DNA of 64,000 nucleotides, taken from NCBI GenBank assembly GCA_036583965.1, contig JAZBQD010000001.1, positions 16,731,892 to 16,795,891 on the forward strand, given 5' to 3'. Origin of the DNA: Prunella strophiata. Lineage: Eukaryota; Chordata; Aves; Passeriformes; Prunellidae. Shown piece after piece: positions 60,401 to 64,000 of the stretch. The notes below the pieces were generated by a model. The model saw nothing but the letters and a program-made list of their open reading frames with translations, was not told where the DNA came from and searched no databases. Each line of letters opens with the position of its first letter. The first letter of the stretch is position 1. The position numbers and the translations under genes were made by a program.

Positions 60401-62683
60401 AAGTCCTGGAGGGGTTTCGGAAGGTGAGGCACTTAACATCTCCTTTAGAGAGCAGAGCTGAGCAGATTCTGTGGACCAGAATGTGCTGTGCTGCTGAGCA
60501 GAAGGCAGGACTTGTGTCTCCAGCTAATTCTGATGTTCTGCATGACAAACCATAGTCCTCAGGTGAAGGATTGCAGCCAGCTATCAAATGCAAACAGAAA
60601 AATTGTAAATCTCTTTGCATTGTGTAAAATTCTCCTTCAGGGGATATCAGTGTTGGACTGCAGCCCTTCAAACAGCTGTGTGTGACTCCCACAAACAGGT
60701 GCCTGTCCTGCATTTTAACCCCTTGGATTAAATTTGATGTCATCTTCTCTTTTAAGAATGAAGAAGTGTTGAAGAAATGCGCGCAGGAATATTTGTCACG
60801 GGTGAAGAAGGAGGAGCAGAGGTATCAGGCACTCAAAATTCACGCTGAGGAAAAACTGGACAGGTAATTGACTCATGGATTCACAGAATGGTTTGGGTTG
60901 GAAGGGATCCTAAAACCATCTTGGGTTTTACCATCTTTTTCCACCCTCTGCCATGGGCAGGGCCACTTTCCACTGGACCAGGTTGCTCCAAGCCCTGTCC
61001 AACCTGGCCTTGGACACTTCCAGGGCTGGTGCATGGACTGTACCAATTTTTTTTCAGGAGTTCATGCTGCAGAAGGATTCCCATGGCTGGATCTTACATC
61101 CCAAACTGTAATTTTGAATGAGTTTCAGAATTCATTTGATTCTGAAATATGCAAAGCACAGGCTGCTCTGTGATAGAGGGTGGAAAGAAATGCAATAGTG
61201 AGAATTTCTGCAATGTGCTGGTGTTTGTTCCAGTTCCTGACCATACATAACACCTTAAATTTCTATATTTAGCTAATGTCTTTATGTTTGTTTAATATAT
61301 TTTCATGGGAGGATCAAGAAAGAAGCCATTAGCCAGTTTCTTTTTTCTTTTTTCTATCTCCACATAATGACCAATTAAGTCTTTCTAGGGATCATGTTCA
61401 GGACTCAGTTCCCTGAACTGGAGATCAGGTTTGGAAACTGCCATAAAACACTTCTGCCTGAGTCATATTTGTGACCCCAGCAGAGATGTCTGGGAGAAGC
61501 ATGAAGGGAGCAACACAGACAGTAAGAAAAGACTCTGCAGCTCCTGCTGAGCAAGAGAGGGAGTTGTGAAAAGTGTTCAGGGACAAGTCTCAGAATATAC
61601 CCAAGATGTGCAGAAGGCAGCTCTGCCCTCCCCCATTTGTTAAGGTGCTGTCCACCCTGGGGCACACTCTGCCCTTTCCTGTGGAGAACCTGATGTGACA
61701 AACCCTGTGGTTTTTTGCAGAGCCAATGCTGAAATTGCACAAGTGAGAGGCAAGGCCCAGCAGGAGCAGGCAGCGTACCAGGCCAGCCTTCGGAAGGAGC
61801 AGCTCAAAGTGGATGCCTTGGAGAGAACACTGGAACAAAAGGTAAATAAATCAGGAGCCAAGCTCTGCCTGAGGATTGTCCTGCAGCTCACTGGCCTTGG
61901 GGACAGCAGCACTCCCCAAATTTTAAGGCAAAACCCCCCTGTGTGCACCAGGTTTGATCTGAGCCCAAGTGTTTGGGGACTGGCTCAGCTTTGGGCAGAG
62001 CTTGGGGTGCACCTCTGCTGCCCAGGCCTTGCTCTGCTTCATCTCTCAGGTTTCAGACCTTGCTTTAGTTTTTCTCTCAGGTTCTGTTTCCCTTTTTAGT
62101 GCTAGCTGTAATTCCAATGCTAATTCCAAAGTGTCTGTAGGAAATGCCTATTTATATCTCTGTTCTCTAGCTCAGCCAAGGGAGCTTGCTTTGGCATAGA
62201 ACAGCTCGTCCTTGCTTGCAGCTCTGCAAGGCAGGGTGAAAATAATGAAAAAAATAGAAAAGTGCAGCCTAGAAACACATTTCCACTCTATATTATTGTG
62301 TGTGTGCTGGGAATGACTGCTGTGAAGCTGTCTGCTTTGGTGCTAAATTTGATTTATTGAATACTGGAGGAGCTGTATTTGGAAGAAAGGAAGCATTTGT
62401 TTGAATGCATGTAGCTGTACTATGAATATGAACTCTTAGTTGTACTATATATGCATATATATCTGTATGTATAGATCTCCTGTTCTCAGCATTGGAGAAA
62501 AGTTCATTTTCCCACATATCTCCCACTAGTTAGATAATACTAACTTTAAAAAAAAAAACCAAACCCTCATCTATATGCAGCAATCCTTTTCATAATACTT
62601 CATCTTTTATTTTCCAGAATAAAGAGATAGAAGAATTAACAAAGATTTGTGATGAACTGATTGCCAAAATGGGGAAAAGCTAA
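5392..62683 (+). CDS. TACC2: TACC2 short isoform, whole coding span (17 constitutive exons)
   Basis: This is transforming acidic coiled-coil protein 2, a centrosome- and microtubule-associated adaptor; family members work with ch-TOG/XMAP215 and Aurora A at spindle poles. The coding exons are 5392-5459, 23248-23411, 30332-31635, 36189-36249, 37307-37514, 41217-41278, 42113-42228, 42983-43154, 43270-43410, 44307-44387, 50186-50329, 50724-50800, 54870-54913, 60263-60423, 60757-60863, 61721-61841 and 62618-62683. Every junction is GT-AG and the phases match. The total is 3097 nt, one more than a multiple of three because of an extra G at 30631/30632. Discounting it gives about 1031 aa, close to the roughly 1026 aa I recall for the human short isoform. 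The order is an N-terminal MGGSQSL start, an acidic Pro/Ser/Lys-rich region, SDP repeats (about residues 417-470) and the TACC coiled coil (about 835-1031, ending AKMGKS). The ending and the [20 protein letters not shown] segment favour TACC2 over TACC1 and TACC3. The assignment rests on remembered family sequence. Confidence 0.95.
8700..8769. repeat. Inverted repeat with 17-bp perfect inner arms
   Basis: CCAGCTCCCACTGAAGT (8708-8724) is matched by its exact reverse complement at 8745-8761 across a 20-nt loop. After a 3-nt mismatched step, AGCCT (8700-8704) pairs with AGGCT (8765-8769). The motif ACTTCAGTGGGAGCTGG resembles a sequence common in ancient amniote repeats, so this may be the fossil of a palindromic element. 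Confidence 0.8.
9157..9202. repeat. Perfect 20-bp inverted repeat with 6-nt loop
   Basis: The arm at 9157-9176 (ATTTGGACC...CCTATG) is the exact reverse complement of 9183-9202, separated by CTCATA. It would form a stable hairpin. It lies just before an AT-rich microsatellite. No known element was recognised. Confidence 0.9.
9227..9274. repeat. AT-rich microsatellite, (TA)n with TACA interruptions
   Basis: About 48 bp of alternating TA, with CATACATACGTA interruptions in the first half and a purer (TA) run from about 9248. It is probably length-polymorphic. Confidence 0.9.
11468..11639. repeat. (GGGAA)n purine-only microsatellite
   Basis: About 172 bp on the + strand are almost entirely purine, mostly GGGAA units with a few GGA or GGGGA variants; T occurs only near 11513 and 11541. 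Lysine/glycine/arginine/glutamate frames on + and proline/serine frames on - are by-products. Such homopurine tracts can form triplex DNA, and each unit contains the GGAA core recognised by ETS proteins. Confidence 0.95.
11799..11852. repeat. (TTG)n followed by a T20 tract
   Basis: Several TTG units (about 11799-11816) are followed, after GAGATTGAGATACG, by 20 consecutive T (11833-11852). It is simple sequence with no evident function. Confidence 0.85.
12186..12645 (+). repeat. 44-bp minisatellite, about 10.3 copies
   Basis: Units start CCCCAGGAATGGTGGGTG and continue TCACACATCCATCCCCACTG then TTTTGT. Starts are at 12186, 12230, 12274, 12318, 12362, 12406, 12456, 12500, 12544 and 12595, with a partial unit at 12639. 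Most are exactly 44 bp; two are 50-51 bp because of a CCTGGT-type insertion. Because 44 is not a multiple of 3, the three forward frames show similar [12 protein letters not shown] repeats, which are not real proteins. Each unit boundary (pyrimidines then CCCCAG/G) looks like a 3' splice site. Confidence 0.95.
13410..13454 (+). repeat. Dispersed repeat, copy A
   Basis: GAAAAATTTAACATGATTTA followed by AGCAATATGGGGAACT and CTTGCTA is nearly identical to 15083-15129, about 1.67 kb downstream in the same orientation. No repeat family was recognised. Confidence 0.75.
15083..15129 (+). repeat. Dispersed repeat, copy B
   Basis: It matches copy A at 13410 with only a few differences over about 46 bp (an extra T after GATTTA and ACTACTT instead of ACTTCTT). 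The flanks differ, so this is either a small duplication or two remnants of one unlisted element. Confidence 0.75.
16077..16150 (-). mobile_element. CR1 LINE 3'-end fragment
   Basis: CACAGAATCAGAGTGGTTGG followed by AGTTGGAAGGGATCTCTGGA is the reverse complement of the avian CR1 tail (TTCCAACTC...ATTCTGTG). It is 5'-truncated and non-coding, lying in TACC2 intron 1. Confidence 0.85.
16222..16279 (+). repeat. Short direct repeat with 36-bp period
   Basis: AGTTTGTGAGGTTTATGCCT at 16222 recurs exactly at 16258, and both copies are followed by CT. It is a small local duplication next to a CR1 fragment. Confidence 0.8.
17100..17157 (+). mobile_element. CR1 LINE 3'-end fragment
   Basis: CTGAACTCGATGGACTTCAA followed by AGGTCCCTTCCAACCCAGAC and TATGATTCTGTG is the classic CR1 3' terminus ending in the ATTCTRTG motif. 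The 5' limit is uncertain. Confidence 0.85.
23248..23411 (+). CDS. TACC2: TACC2 coding exon 2
   Basis: It encodes residues 23-77 and begins G AGC TCT GAC, restoring Met then [19 protein letters not shown], a segment strongly conserved with mammalian TACC2. Long isoforms also join here, so this is the first exon shared between isoforms. A Pro-rich stretch follows, then six alanines in a row, all GCA (23336-23353), where I recall no Ala run in human. The acceptor is TTTTCCCCAG and the donor GTAATG at 23412, leaving one base (phase 1). The region is acidic and probably disordered. Confidence 0.93.
26690..26792 (+). mobile_element. CR1 LINE 3'-end fragment (diverged)
   Basis: CAGGAGCTGGACTTCAATGA followed by TATTTGTGGGTCCCTTCTAA and ATTCTGTGATTCTGTG fits a CR1 3' end with two terminal ATTCTGTG units. 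It is more diverged than the copy at 58198. Confidence 0.75.
27810..27834. repeat. (TTTTA)n simple repeat
   Basis: Four to five TTTTA units end in TACTTTG. It is simple sequence in intron 2. Confidence 0.85.
29561..29595. repeat. Near-perfect palindrome
   Basis: The core CTGACACAATTGTGTCAG is an 18-bp perfect palindrome with no loop. The flanks (ATAAGAGCT and AGCTCTTTAT) also pair, apart from small indels, giving about 35 bp of dyad symmetry. Confidence 0.85.
30332..31635 (+). CDS. TACC2: TACC2 coding exon 3, large acidic and SDP-repeat exon, with a 1-nt frameshift
   Basis: This largest exon encodes residues 78-511. In order it holds: SPFRPP...[13 protein letters not shown] and [14 protein letters not shown]; the Arg/Ser-rich [20 protein letters not shown]; a Lys/Pro-rich part ([17 protein letters not shown], a probable nuclear-localisation-type basic cluster); an acidic Pro/Glu region; [11 protein letters not shown]; and two SDP motifs ([16 protein letters not shown] at about 418-433 and [15 protein letters not shown] at about 451). 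It ends KKKKTPLK. The reading frame changes at 30631-30632: upstream the frame ends ...SLSLQ-GQ-stop (TGA 30637-30639), while one base later the expected SLSLQ-ASDFDGA continues. The acceptor is CTCCCACAG (AG 30330-30331) and the donor GTAAGT at 31636. Confidence 0.92.
31241..31243 (+). promoter_or_regulatory. TACC2: Conserved internal start codon (AZU-1-like)
   Basis: ATG at 31241 opens [17 protein letters not shown], equivalent to the start of the human AZU-1/TACC2 short product (recalled as MPLRRPKMKK). It has A at -3. It lies downstream of the frameshift, so a product starting here would be unaffected by it. Use in this species is inferred only. Confidence 0.45.
32581..32650 (+). repeat. 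Two tandem 35-bp copies
   Basis: ACAGAGTGAGATGGAGATTA, continuing TTCAGATTTTTCTGT (32581-32615), is repeated directly at 32616-32650 with two substitutions. This is a recent local duplication. Confidence 0.95.
34651..34694 (+). promoter_or_regulatory. Long polypyrimidine tract before the 36-nt microexon
   Basis: The run TTCCTTCTGTCTGTCTCTCT continues as TTTCTTTGTCTTATTTGTCTTAG. It is almost pure pyrimidine with clustered UCUU/CUCU motifs, the kind bound by PTBP1, which represses neural and muscle exons. This reading is inferred from motifs. Confidence 0.5.
34695..34730 (+). CDS. TACC2: TACC2 alternative 36-nt microexon
   Basis: GATGGTAGAAGATGTG..., ending TCTCTGTT, is flanked by a long pyrimidine tract plus TTAG and by GTAAGT at 34731. 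Spliced between exon 3 (phase 2, AC) and exon 4 (T GAT), it inserts 12 residues, [13 protein letters not shown] in context, without a frame change. The segment [21 protein letters not shown] fits what I recall of a mammalian TACC2 isoform. The upstream tract has several TCTT/TGTCT (PTB-type) motifs, and two GCATG motifs lie downstream (34808 and 34828), so regulated inclusion is likely. Confidence 0.8.
34808..34832 (+). promoter_or_regulatory. Two GCATG motifs downstream of the microexon (possible Rbfox sites)
   Basis: GCATG occurs at 34808-34812 and 34828-34832, about 78 and 98 nt after the microexon donor. Rbfox proteins bound downstream of an exon normally promote its inclusion. A single pentamer is common by chance; two this close are suggestive. 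Confidence 0.4.
36189..36249 (+). CDS. TACC2: TACC2 coding exon 4
   Basis: It encodes residues 512-532, [20 protein letters not shown] after the split Thr codon. The acceptor is TTTTCAG (36182-36188) and the donor GTAAAG at 36250. It is a basic Ser-Pro-rich segment with SP sites that could be proline-directed phosphorylation targets, and it is highly conserved with mammalian TACC2. Confidence 0.95.
36250..37306 (+). other. TACC2: TACC2 intron 4 (1.06 kb)
   Basis: No repeat, exon or motif of note was seen. Confidence 0.8.
37307..37514 (+). CDS. TACC2: TACC2 coding exon 5
   Basis: It encodes residues 533-601: [20 protein letters not shown], then [20 protein letters not shown], then [19 protein letters not shown] and ending TKFSSPTE. 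The [23 protein letters not shown] stretch is a hallmark of TACC2. The acceptor is TGCTGCAG and the donor GTACTG at 37515 (phase 1). TP/SP motifs are abundant. Confidence 0.96.
37515..41216 (+). other. TACC2: TACC2 intron 5 (3.7 kb)
   Basis: It contains a 31-T tract at 39426-39456. No exon candidate with matching phase was found. Confidence 0.8.
39426..39456. repeat. T31 homopolymer
   Basis: There are thirty-one consecutive T on the + strand. It might be the poly(A) tail of a minus-strand insertion, but no retrocopy was recognised beside it. Its length is likely to be unreliable in the assembly. Confidence 0.95.
41217..41278 (+). CDS. TACC2: TACC2 coding exon 6
   Basis: It encodes residues 602-622, [21 protein letters not shown]. 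The acceptor is TGTTGCAG and the donor GTAAGT at 41279 (phase 0). The [14 protein letters not shown] motif is conserved across TACC paralogues. Confidence 0.95.
41279..42112 (+). other. TACC2: TACC2 intron 6 (834 bp)
   Basis: It contains a small hairpin (GATTTGATAG / CTATCAAATC, about 41708-41733). Nothing else was noted. Confidence 0.75.
42113..42228 (+). CDS. TACC2: TACC2 coding exon 7 (tandem NAGNAG acceptor)
   Basis: It encodes residues 623-661: [20 protein letters not shown], then [19 protein letters not shown]. The acceptor reads CCAGCAG/GAT, so splicing at 42112 includes Gln623 (as in human PQDDD) and splicing at 42115 omits it without a frame change. The donor is GTAGGT at 42229. LYLMFD is a conserved TACC motif. 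Confidence 0.94.
42229..42982 (+). other. TACC2: TACC2 intron 7 (754 bp)
   Basis: No exon, repeat or motif of note was seen. Confidence 0.75.
42983..43154 (+). CDS. TACC2: TACC2 coding exon 8
   Basis: It encodes residues 661-718, from [20 protein letters not shown] to [11 protein letters not shown]. The acceptor is TTTTTCCAG and the donor GTGAGT at 43155 (phase 0). It is a divergent linker between conserved blocks; the ends (SSFE and PEAIEI) match TACC2 best. Confidence 0.92.
43155..43269 (+). other. TACC2: TACC2 intron 8 (115 bp)
   Basis: This is the shortest intron of the gene, with no room for additional elements. Exons 8 and 9 are probably always spliced together. Confidence 0.9.
43270..43410 (+). 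CDS. TACC2: TACC2 coding exon 9
   Basis: It encodes residues 719-765: [20 protein letters not shown], then [20 protein letters not shown] and VFAQKLQ. [19 protein letters not shown] is a strong TACC1/TACC2 signature. The acceptor is ACCCTTCAG and the donor GTTTGT at 43411 (phase 0). Confidence 0.96.
43411..44306 (+). other. TACC2: TACC2 intron 9 (896 bp)
   Basis: Nothing notable was found. It ends TTGGACAG before exon 10. Confidence 0.75.
44307..44387 (+). CDS. TACC2: TACC2 coding exon 10
   Basis: It encodes residues 766-792, [20 protein letters not shown] then LSSLRSK. It is an amphipathic helix preceding the coiled coil. The donor is GTACCT at 44388. Compared with the human ending recalled as ASRSHQDAK, the bird exon end is shorter and divergent. 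Confidence 0.95.
44388..50185 (+). other. TACC2: TACC2 intron 10 (5.8 kb)
   Basis: It contains a CR1 tail at 49310-49478 and AT-rich unique sequence. No exon candidate was found. Confidence 0.8.
49310..49478 (+). mobile_element. CR1 LINE 3'-end fragment
   Basis: AGGCTGGACAGGGCTTGGAG followed by CAGCCTAGGACAGTGGAAGG, GTGTCCCTGTCATGG and GGTCCCTTCCATCCCAAACC is a longer CR1 3' section, about 170 bp. It ends ATTCCGAGTTCTGTGG. Confidence 0.9.
50186..50329 (+). CDS. TACC2: TACC2 coding exon 11
   Basis: It encodes residues 793-840: [20 protein letters not shown], then [20 protein letters not shown] and ALRLARAE. The acceptor is A-rich (ACACACAG) and lies next to another AG 2 nt later; only the first keeps the frame. 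The donor is GTAACT at 50330. DLDSAL...ARAE begins the coiled-coil region. Confidence 0.94.
50330..50723 (+). other. TACC2: TACC2 intron 11 (394 bp)
   Basis: It is AT-rich and nothing else was recognised. Confidence 0.8.
50724..50800 (+). CDS. TACC2: TACC2 coding exon 12 (TACC domain)
   Basis: It encodes residues 841-866, [20 protein letters not shown] then EVMEMR (Arg split). These are heptad-patterned charged coiled-coil residues. The acceptor is GTTTCAG and the donor GTGGGT at 50801 (phase 2). Confidence 0.96.
50801..54869 (+). other. TACC2: TACC2 intron 12 (4.07 kb)
   Basis: There is a possible worn CR1 tail at 53246-53284 and no exon. Open frames on both strands around 52170-52818 have no recognisable content. 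Confidence 0.75.
53246..53284 (+). mobile_element. Possible diverged CR1 3' tail
   Basis: CAGATGACCTCTGAGACCCT followed by TTGTAGCCTTAGATTCTGG resembles the CR1 end GATGATCTNTGAGGTCCCTT...ATTCTRTG, but with many differences. Confidence 0.35.
54870..54913 (+). CDS. TACC2: TACC2 coding exon 13 (TACC domain)
   Basis: It encodes residues 866-881, [14 protein letters not shown] after the split Arg. The acceptor is CCTCTTACAG and the donor GTAGGT at 54914 (phase 1). The exon is just 44 nt long. YEKTIAQMI is near-invariant in TACC proteins. Confidence 0.95.
57471..57541 (+). repeat. Three copies of an ACATGATGAG motif
   Basis: ACATGATGAG(AT/GT)T occurs three times within about 75 bp (near 57472, 57497 and 57530). 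It lies about 150 bp upstream of the candidate microexon. Confidence 0.7.
57690..57698 (+). CDS. TACC2: Candidate 9-nt TACC2 microexon (inserts Gly-Lys-Pro)
   Basis: GCAAGCCTG is bounded by ACAAAACAG and GTAAGTAAAG. Between exon 13 (ends ATA G) and exon 14 (begins AG GAT) it keeps the frame and turns IAQMI-EDEQ into IAQMI-GKP-EDEQ. The 50 nt upstream are U-rich with several TGC triplets (TTGCTTCTTGCTATTTGCTTGC-like), which is the SRRM4/nSR100 signature of neural microexons. It is supported by splice sites, phase and context, but not by any transcript. Confidence 0.6.
58072..58105 (+). mobile_element. Short CR1 tail
   Basis: AGGTCCTTTCCAACCTAAAC followed by CATTCTCTGATTTT is a CR1 3' end of about 34 bp, just upstream of another copy. 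Confidence 0.65.
58198..58309 (+). mobile_element. CR1 LINE 3'-end fragment
   Basis: GATGGGCCTTGGAGCAGCCT, then GGTGTCCCTGCCCATGGCAG, then CCTTCCAACCCAAACCATTC and TGTGATTCTGG make this one of the best-preserved CR1 tails in the window. Confidence 0.9.
60263..60423 (+). CDS. TACC2: TACC2 coding exon 14 (TACC domain)
   Basis: It encodes residues 881-934: [20 protein letters not shown], then [20 protein letters not shown] and [14 protein letters not shown]. It is a long coiled coil with leucine and alanine heptads. [11 protein letters not shown] favours TACC2 over TACC1. The acceptor is TTCTTTCAG and the donor GTGAGG at 60424 (phase 0). Confidence 0.97.
60424..60756 (+). other. TACC2: TACC2 intron 14 (333 bp)
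   Basis: No feature was seen. The acceptor is CTTTTAAG rather than CAG. Confidence 0.8.
60757..60863 (+). CDS. TACC2: TACC2 coding exon 15 (TACC domain)
   Basis: It encodes residues 935-970: [20 protein letters not shown], then [16 protein letters not shown]. The donor is GTAATT at 60864 (phase 2). This block is almost identical across TACC1 and TACC2 and lies in the ch-TOG/centrosome-interacting half of the domain. Confidence 0.97.
60864..61720 (+). other. TACC2: TACC2 intron 15 (857 bp)
   Basis: A minus-oriented CR1 fills about 60876-61030, starting some 12 bp after the splice donor. The rest is unremarkable. Confidence 0.8.
60876..61030 (-). mobile_element. CR1 LINE 3'-end fragment, abutting a splice donor
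   Basis: TGGATTCACAGAATGGTTTG followed by GGTTGGAAGGGATCC, CATGGGCAGGGCCACTTTCC and CAAGCCCTGTCCAACCTGGC is a clear reverse-complement CR1 3' end. It inserted about a dozen bases downstream of the exon 15 donor. Confidence 0.92.
61721..61841 (+). CDS. TACC2: TACC2 coding exon 16 (TACC domain)
   Basis: It encodes residues 970-1010: [20 protein letters not shown], then [20 protein letters not shown]. The [11 protein letters not shown] segment matches TACC2; in TACC1 I recall VRTKAKAESAA. The acceptor is TTTTTTGCAG and the donor GTAAAT at 61842 (phase 0). Confidence 0.97.
61842..62617 (+). other. TACC2: TACC2 intron 16 (776 bp)
   Basis: A short AT-rich run lies near 62445-62473. No exon was found. 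Confidence 0.8.
62618..62683 (+). CDS. TACC2: TACC2 coding exon 17 (C terminus and stop)
   Basis: It encodes residues 1011-1031, [20 protein letters not shown] then S and TAA at 62681-62683. The acceptor is TTTTCCAG. The ending KMGKS is the TACC2 C terminus. Confidence 0.98.
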   Translation, partial: NKEIEELTKICDELIAKMGKS

Positions 62684-62809
62684 CTTTTAACCAAATTTCT
62701 GGACTTCAATATTGAGTGCAATATGACCATTGGCACACTGATGTCCATACATTTATGTGGACAGGTTATATTTTCACTTTTTCGTATGCACTACTGTATT
62801 TTCTTTCTA

Positions 62810-62815
62810 AATAAA
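62810..62815 (+). promoter_or_regulatory. TACC2: Polyadenylation signal AATAAA (proximal)
   Basis: AATAAA lies about 127 nt after the stop, followed by T/G-rich sequence (GTTGATTTAATTGTATG). It would give a very short 3' UTR. Confidence 0.6.
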
Positions 62816-63091
62816 GTTGATTTAATTGTATGCAGTACTAAGATGACTATCAGAATTTCTTGCTATTGTTTGCATTTTCATAGTATAATTCATAGCAAGT
62901 TGATCTCAAAGTTCCTGTATCAGGGAGATTGTCAAGTTCTCTAAGAAAATACAAATTGCTGATCCTAGCCTTCCCTTTGTACATGAGTTCCCATGTTGGA
63001 TGTCTTTTGGATTTAATATAAACATGTATTACTTGCATGGGGACTCTTGCCTTAAGGAATGTAAACTTTATCTGCATTTGCTGATTTGTAA

Positions 63092-63097
63092 AATAAA
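63092..63097 (+). promoter_or_regulatory. TACC2: Polyadenylation signal AATAAA (middle)
   Basis: AATAAA is followed 5-9 nt later by a genomic A-rich tract (63103-63121). Oligo-dT priming on that tract could mimic a poly(A) tail in cDNA data. Confidence 0.5.
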
Positions 63098-63157
63098 ATC
63101 TAAAAAGAAAAAAAAAAAAAAGGAAAATGCATGTCACAAATGAAATTCTCTATTGTA

Positions 63158-63163
63158 AATAAA
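63158..63163 (+). promoter_or_regulatory. TACC2: Polyadenylation signal AATAAA (distal)
   Basis: AATAAA is followed by TTTTTTCGTTG and then TGGCTCTCTTTTGTGTCC, a GU/U-rich downstream element. This is the most convincing distal cleavage context. Confidence 0.65.
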
Positions 63164-63180
63164 TTTTTTCGTTGAAAGTT

Positions 63181-63787
63181 GAAGATAAGTATGGCTCTCT
63201 TTTGTGTCCTTCACTTGCTTATTTCAGCACCAGATGCTCTTGGGAATTAATTCCTCCACAGAAAGCACTTCATGGGTCACTGCTTGGAACTCTTAGTGGG
63301 TCACAAGAGTCTGCTGCTTATGTGCACATATCTAGGTCTATATCTTAATGTCTCTCTAAATATATATATATATATATATATGTGTCTATGTGTTGGATTT
63401 GGACCACTCAAGTCTCAAGCATAGGCTTAATCCTCCAAAATATTTAATGCTCTGACCCTGATCCAGCAAATCCCATGGGCAAATGTAATGAGGCTGTTGG
63501 AGGAGTCGGGGGCTGTGGCATGTGGTGACAGGATGGTTTCTAAGCATGTCTGGCACTGAAAGGTGAATAATTTCCTGCTCCTGGAAGAATTTTCCTGCAG
63601 GGCTGGTGGAGCTGAGGTTGGTGTGATCAGAGGTGCAGCCAGAATAAGCTCCATAAGTAGCACTCTTGAACACCTCTTTATCCTGTAAGTTATCCTCTGC
63701 ACAGGATTAGGGATGGAGGAGAAGCATTAAGGCTCTAATAGCAAACAAACTGCTTTCTTTGCCTAATGGTGCATCTCTTGGATCTCC
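63181..63787. other. Intergenic DNA after TACC2
   Basis: It contains a (TA)n run at 63359-63381. Otherwise no gene or repeat was recognised. Confidence 0.6.
63359..63381. repeat. (TA)n microsatellite
   Basis: About 11 TA units are followed by TGTGTCTATGTG. Confidence 0.9.
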
Positions 63788-63842
63788 ATGATGTGGACAG
63801 TCTTCAGCCTGGTTCTTGTCAGCTCCCTTTTTGTCCTCAAAA
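63788..63842 (+). CDS. Candidate signal-peptide first exon of an unidentified downstream gene
   Basis: Two adjacent ATG codons (63788 and 63791) open MMWTVFSLVLVSSLFVLK followed by one base and a consensus donor GTAAGT at 63843. The hydrophobic core FSLVLVSSLFVL resembles a secretory signal peptide, and a phase-1 donor right after it is typical of genes for secreted or extracellular multi-domain proteins. An in-frame TAA lies upstream at 63764-63766. If unspliced, the frame stays open to the end of the window. Family unknown; the rest of the gene would lie outside. It could equally be a chance frame. Confidence 0.35.
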
Positions 63843-64000
63843 GTAAGTCAACTCCTTTTTCTTTCCTTTTTACTTCATTTGCATTCCCTGCCTCAGGCAT
63901 GGCTGAGCCTCTTTGCTGTTCTGGGCTCCTCTCCTGGGTTGGGTTGGTTTCAGGTCATTTTGTGTGTGTGGATAGCAGCACAGAACTGCACCTGTGTAAA

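Larger units (their letters stand above)
62684..63180 (+). other. TACC2: TACC2 3' UTR (approximate)
   Basis: About 0.5 kb of AT-rich sequence follows the stop and holds three AATAAA hexamers. The true cleavage sites cannot be fixed from sequence; the outer limit given is 17 bp past the last signal. Confidence 0.75.

Overview
The window is bird nuclear DNA. It has large GT-AG introns, low gene density and several short CR1 retrotransposon tails (TTCCAACCC...ATTCTGTGATTCTG), the typical avian interspersed repeat. The exons encode one recognisable protein on the + strand: TACC2, transforming acidic coiled-coil-containing protein 2. I identified it from remembered vertebrate TACC2 sequence; no search was run. 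I cannot name the species.

Layout. Positions 1-4700 lie upstream of the local promoter and would be intron in the long TACC2 isoform; I found no exon there. A GC- and CpG-rich segment at about 4740-5620 holds the promoter and first coding exon of the short isoform (ATG 5392). Intron 1 (17.8 kb) carries a 44-bp minisatellite, a GGGAA array, an AT microsatellite and two hairpin-forming inverted repeats. The second exon is at 23248 and the large acidic/SDP-repeat exon at 30332-31635. Fourteen smaller constitutive exons follow between 36189 and 62618 and end in the C-terminal TACC coiled coil (stop 62681-62683). The 3' UTR has three AATAAA signals up to about 63180. The last 800 bp are intergenic except for a possible signal-peptide exon of another gene at 63788.

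All 17 constitutive exons join in frame with canonical splice sites. They give a protein of about 1031 residues, provided one extra G at 30631/30632 is discounted. As written, that base shifts the frame and stops translation after 179 residues. Two extra phase-neutral microexons are supported by splice sites: a 36-nt one at 34695 with a pyrimidine/PTB-like upstream tract and two downstream GCATG (Rbfox-type) motifs, and a 9-nt one at 57690 with TGC-rich sequence upstream, resembling SRRM4/nSR100 microexons.

There is no operon, CRISPR array, rRNA or tRNA, and no sign of a novel multi-gene system. The interest lies in alternative splicing, the frameshift, the repeats, and the possible new gene start at the right edge.
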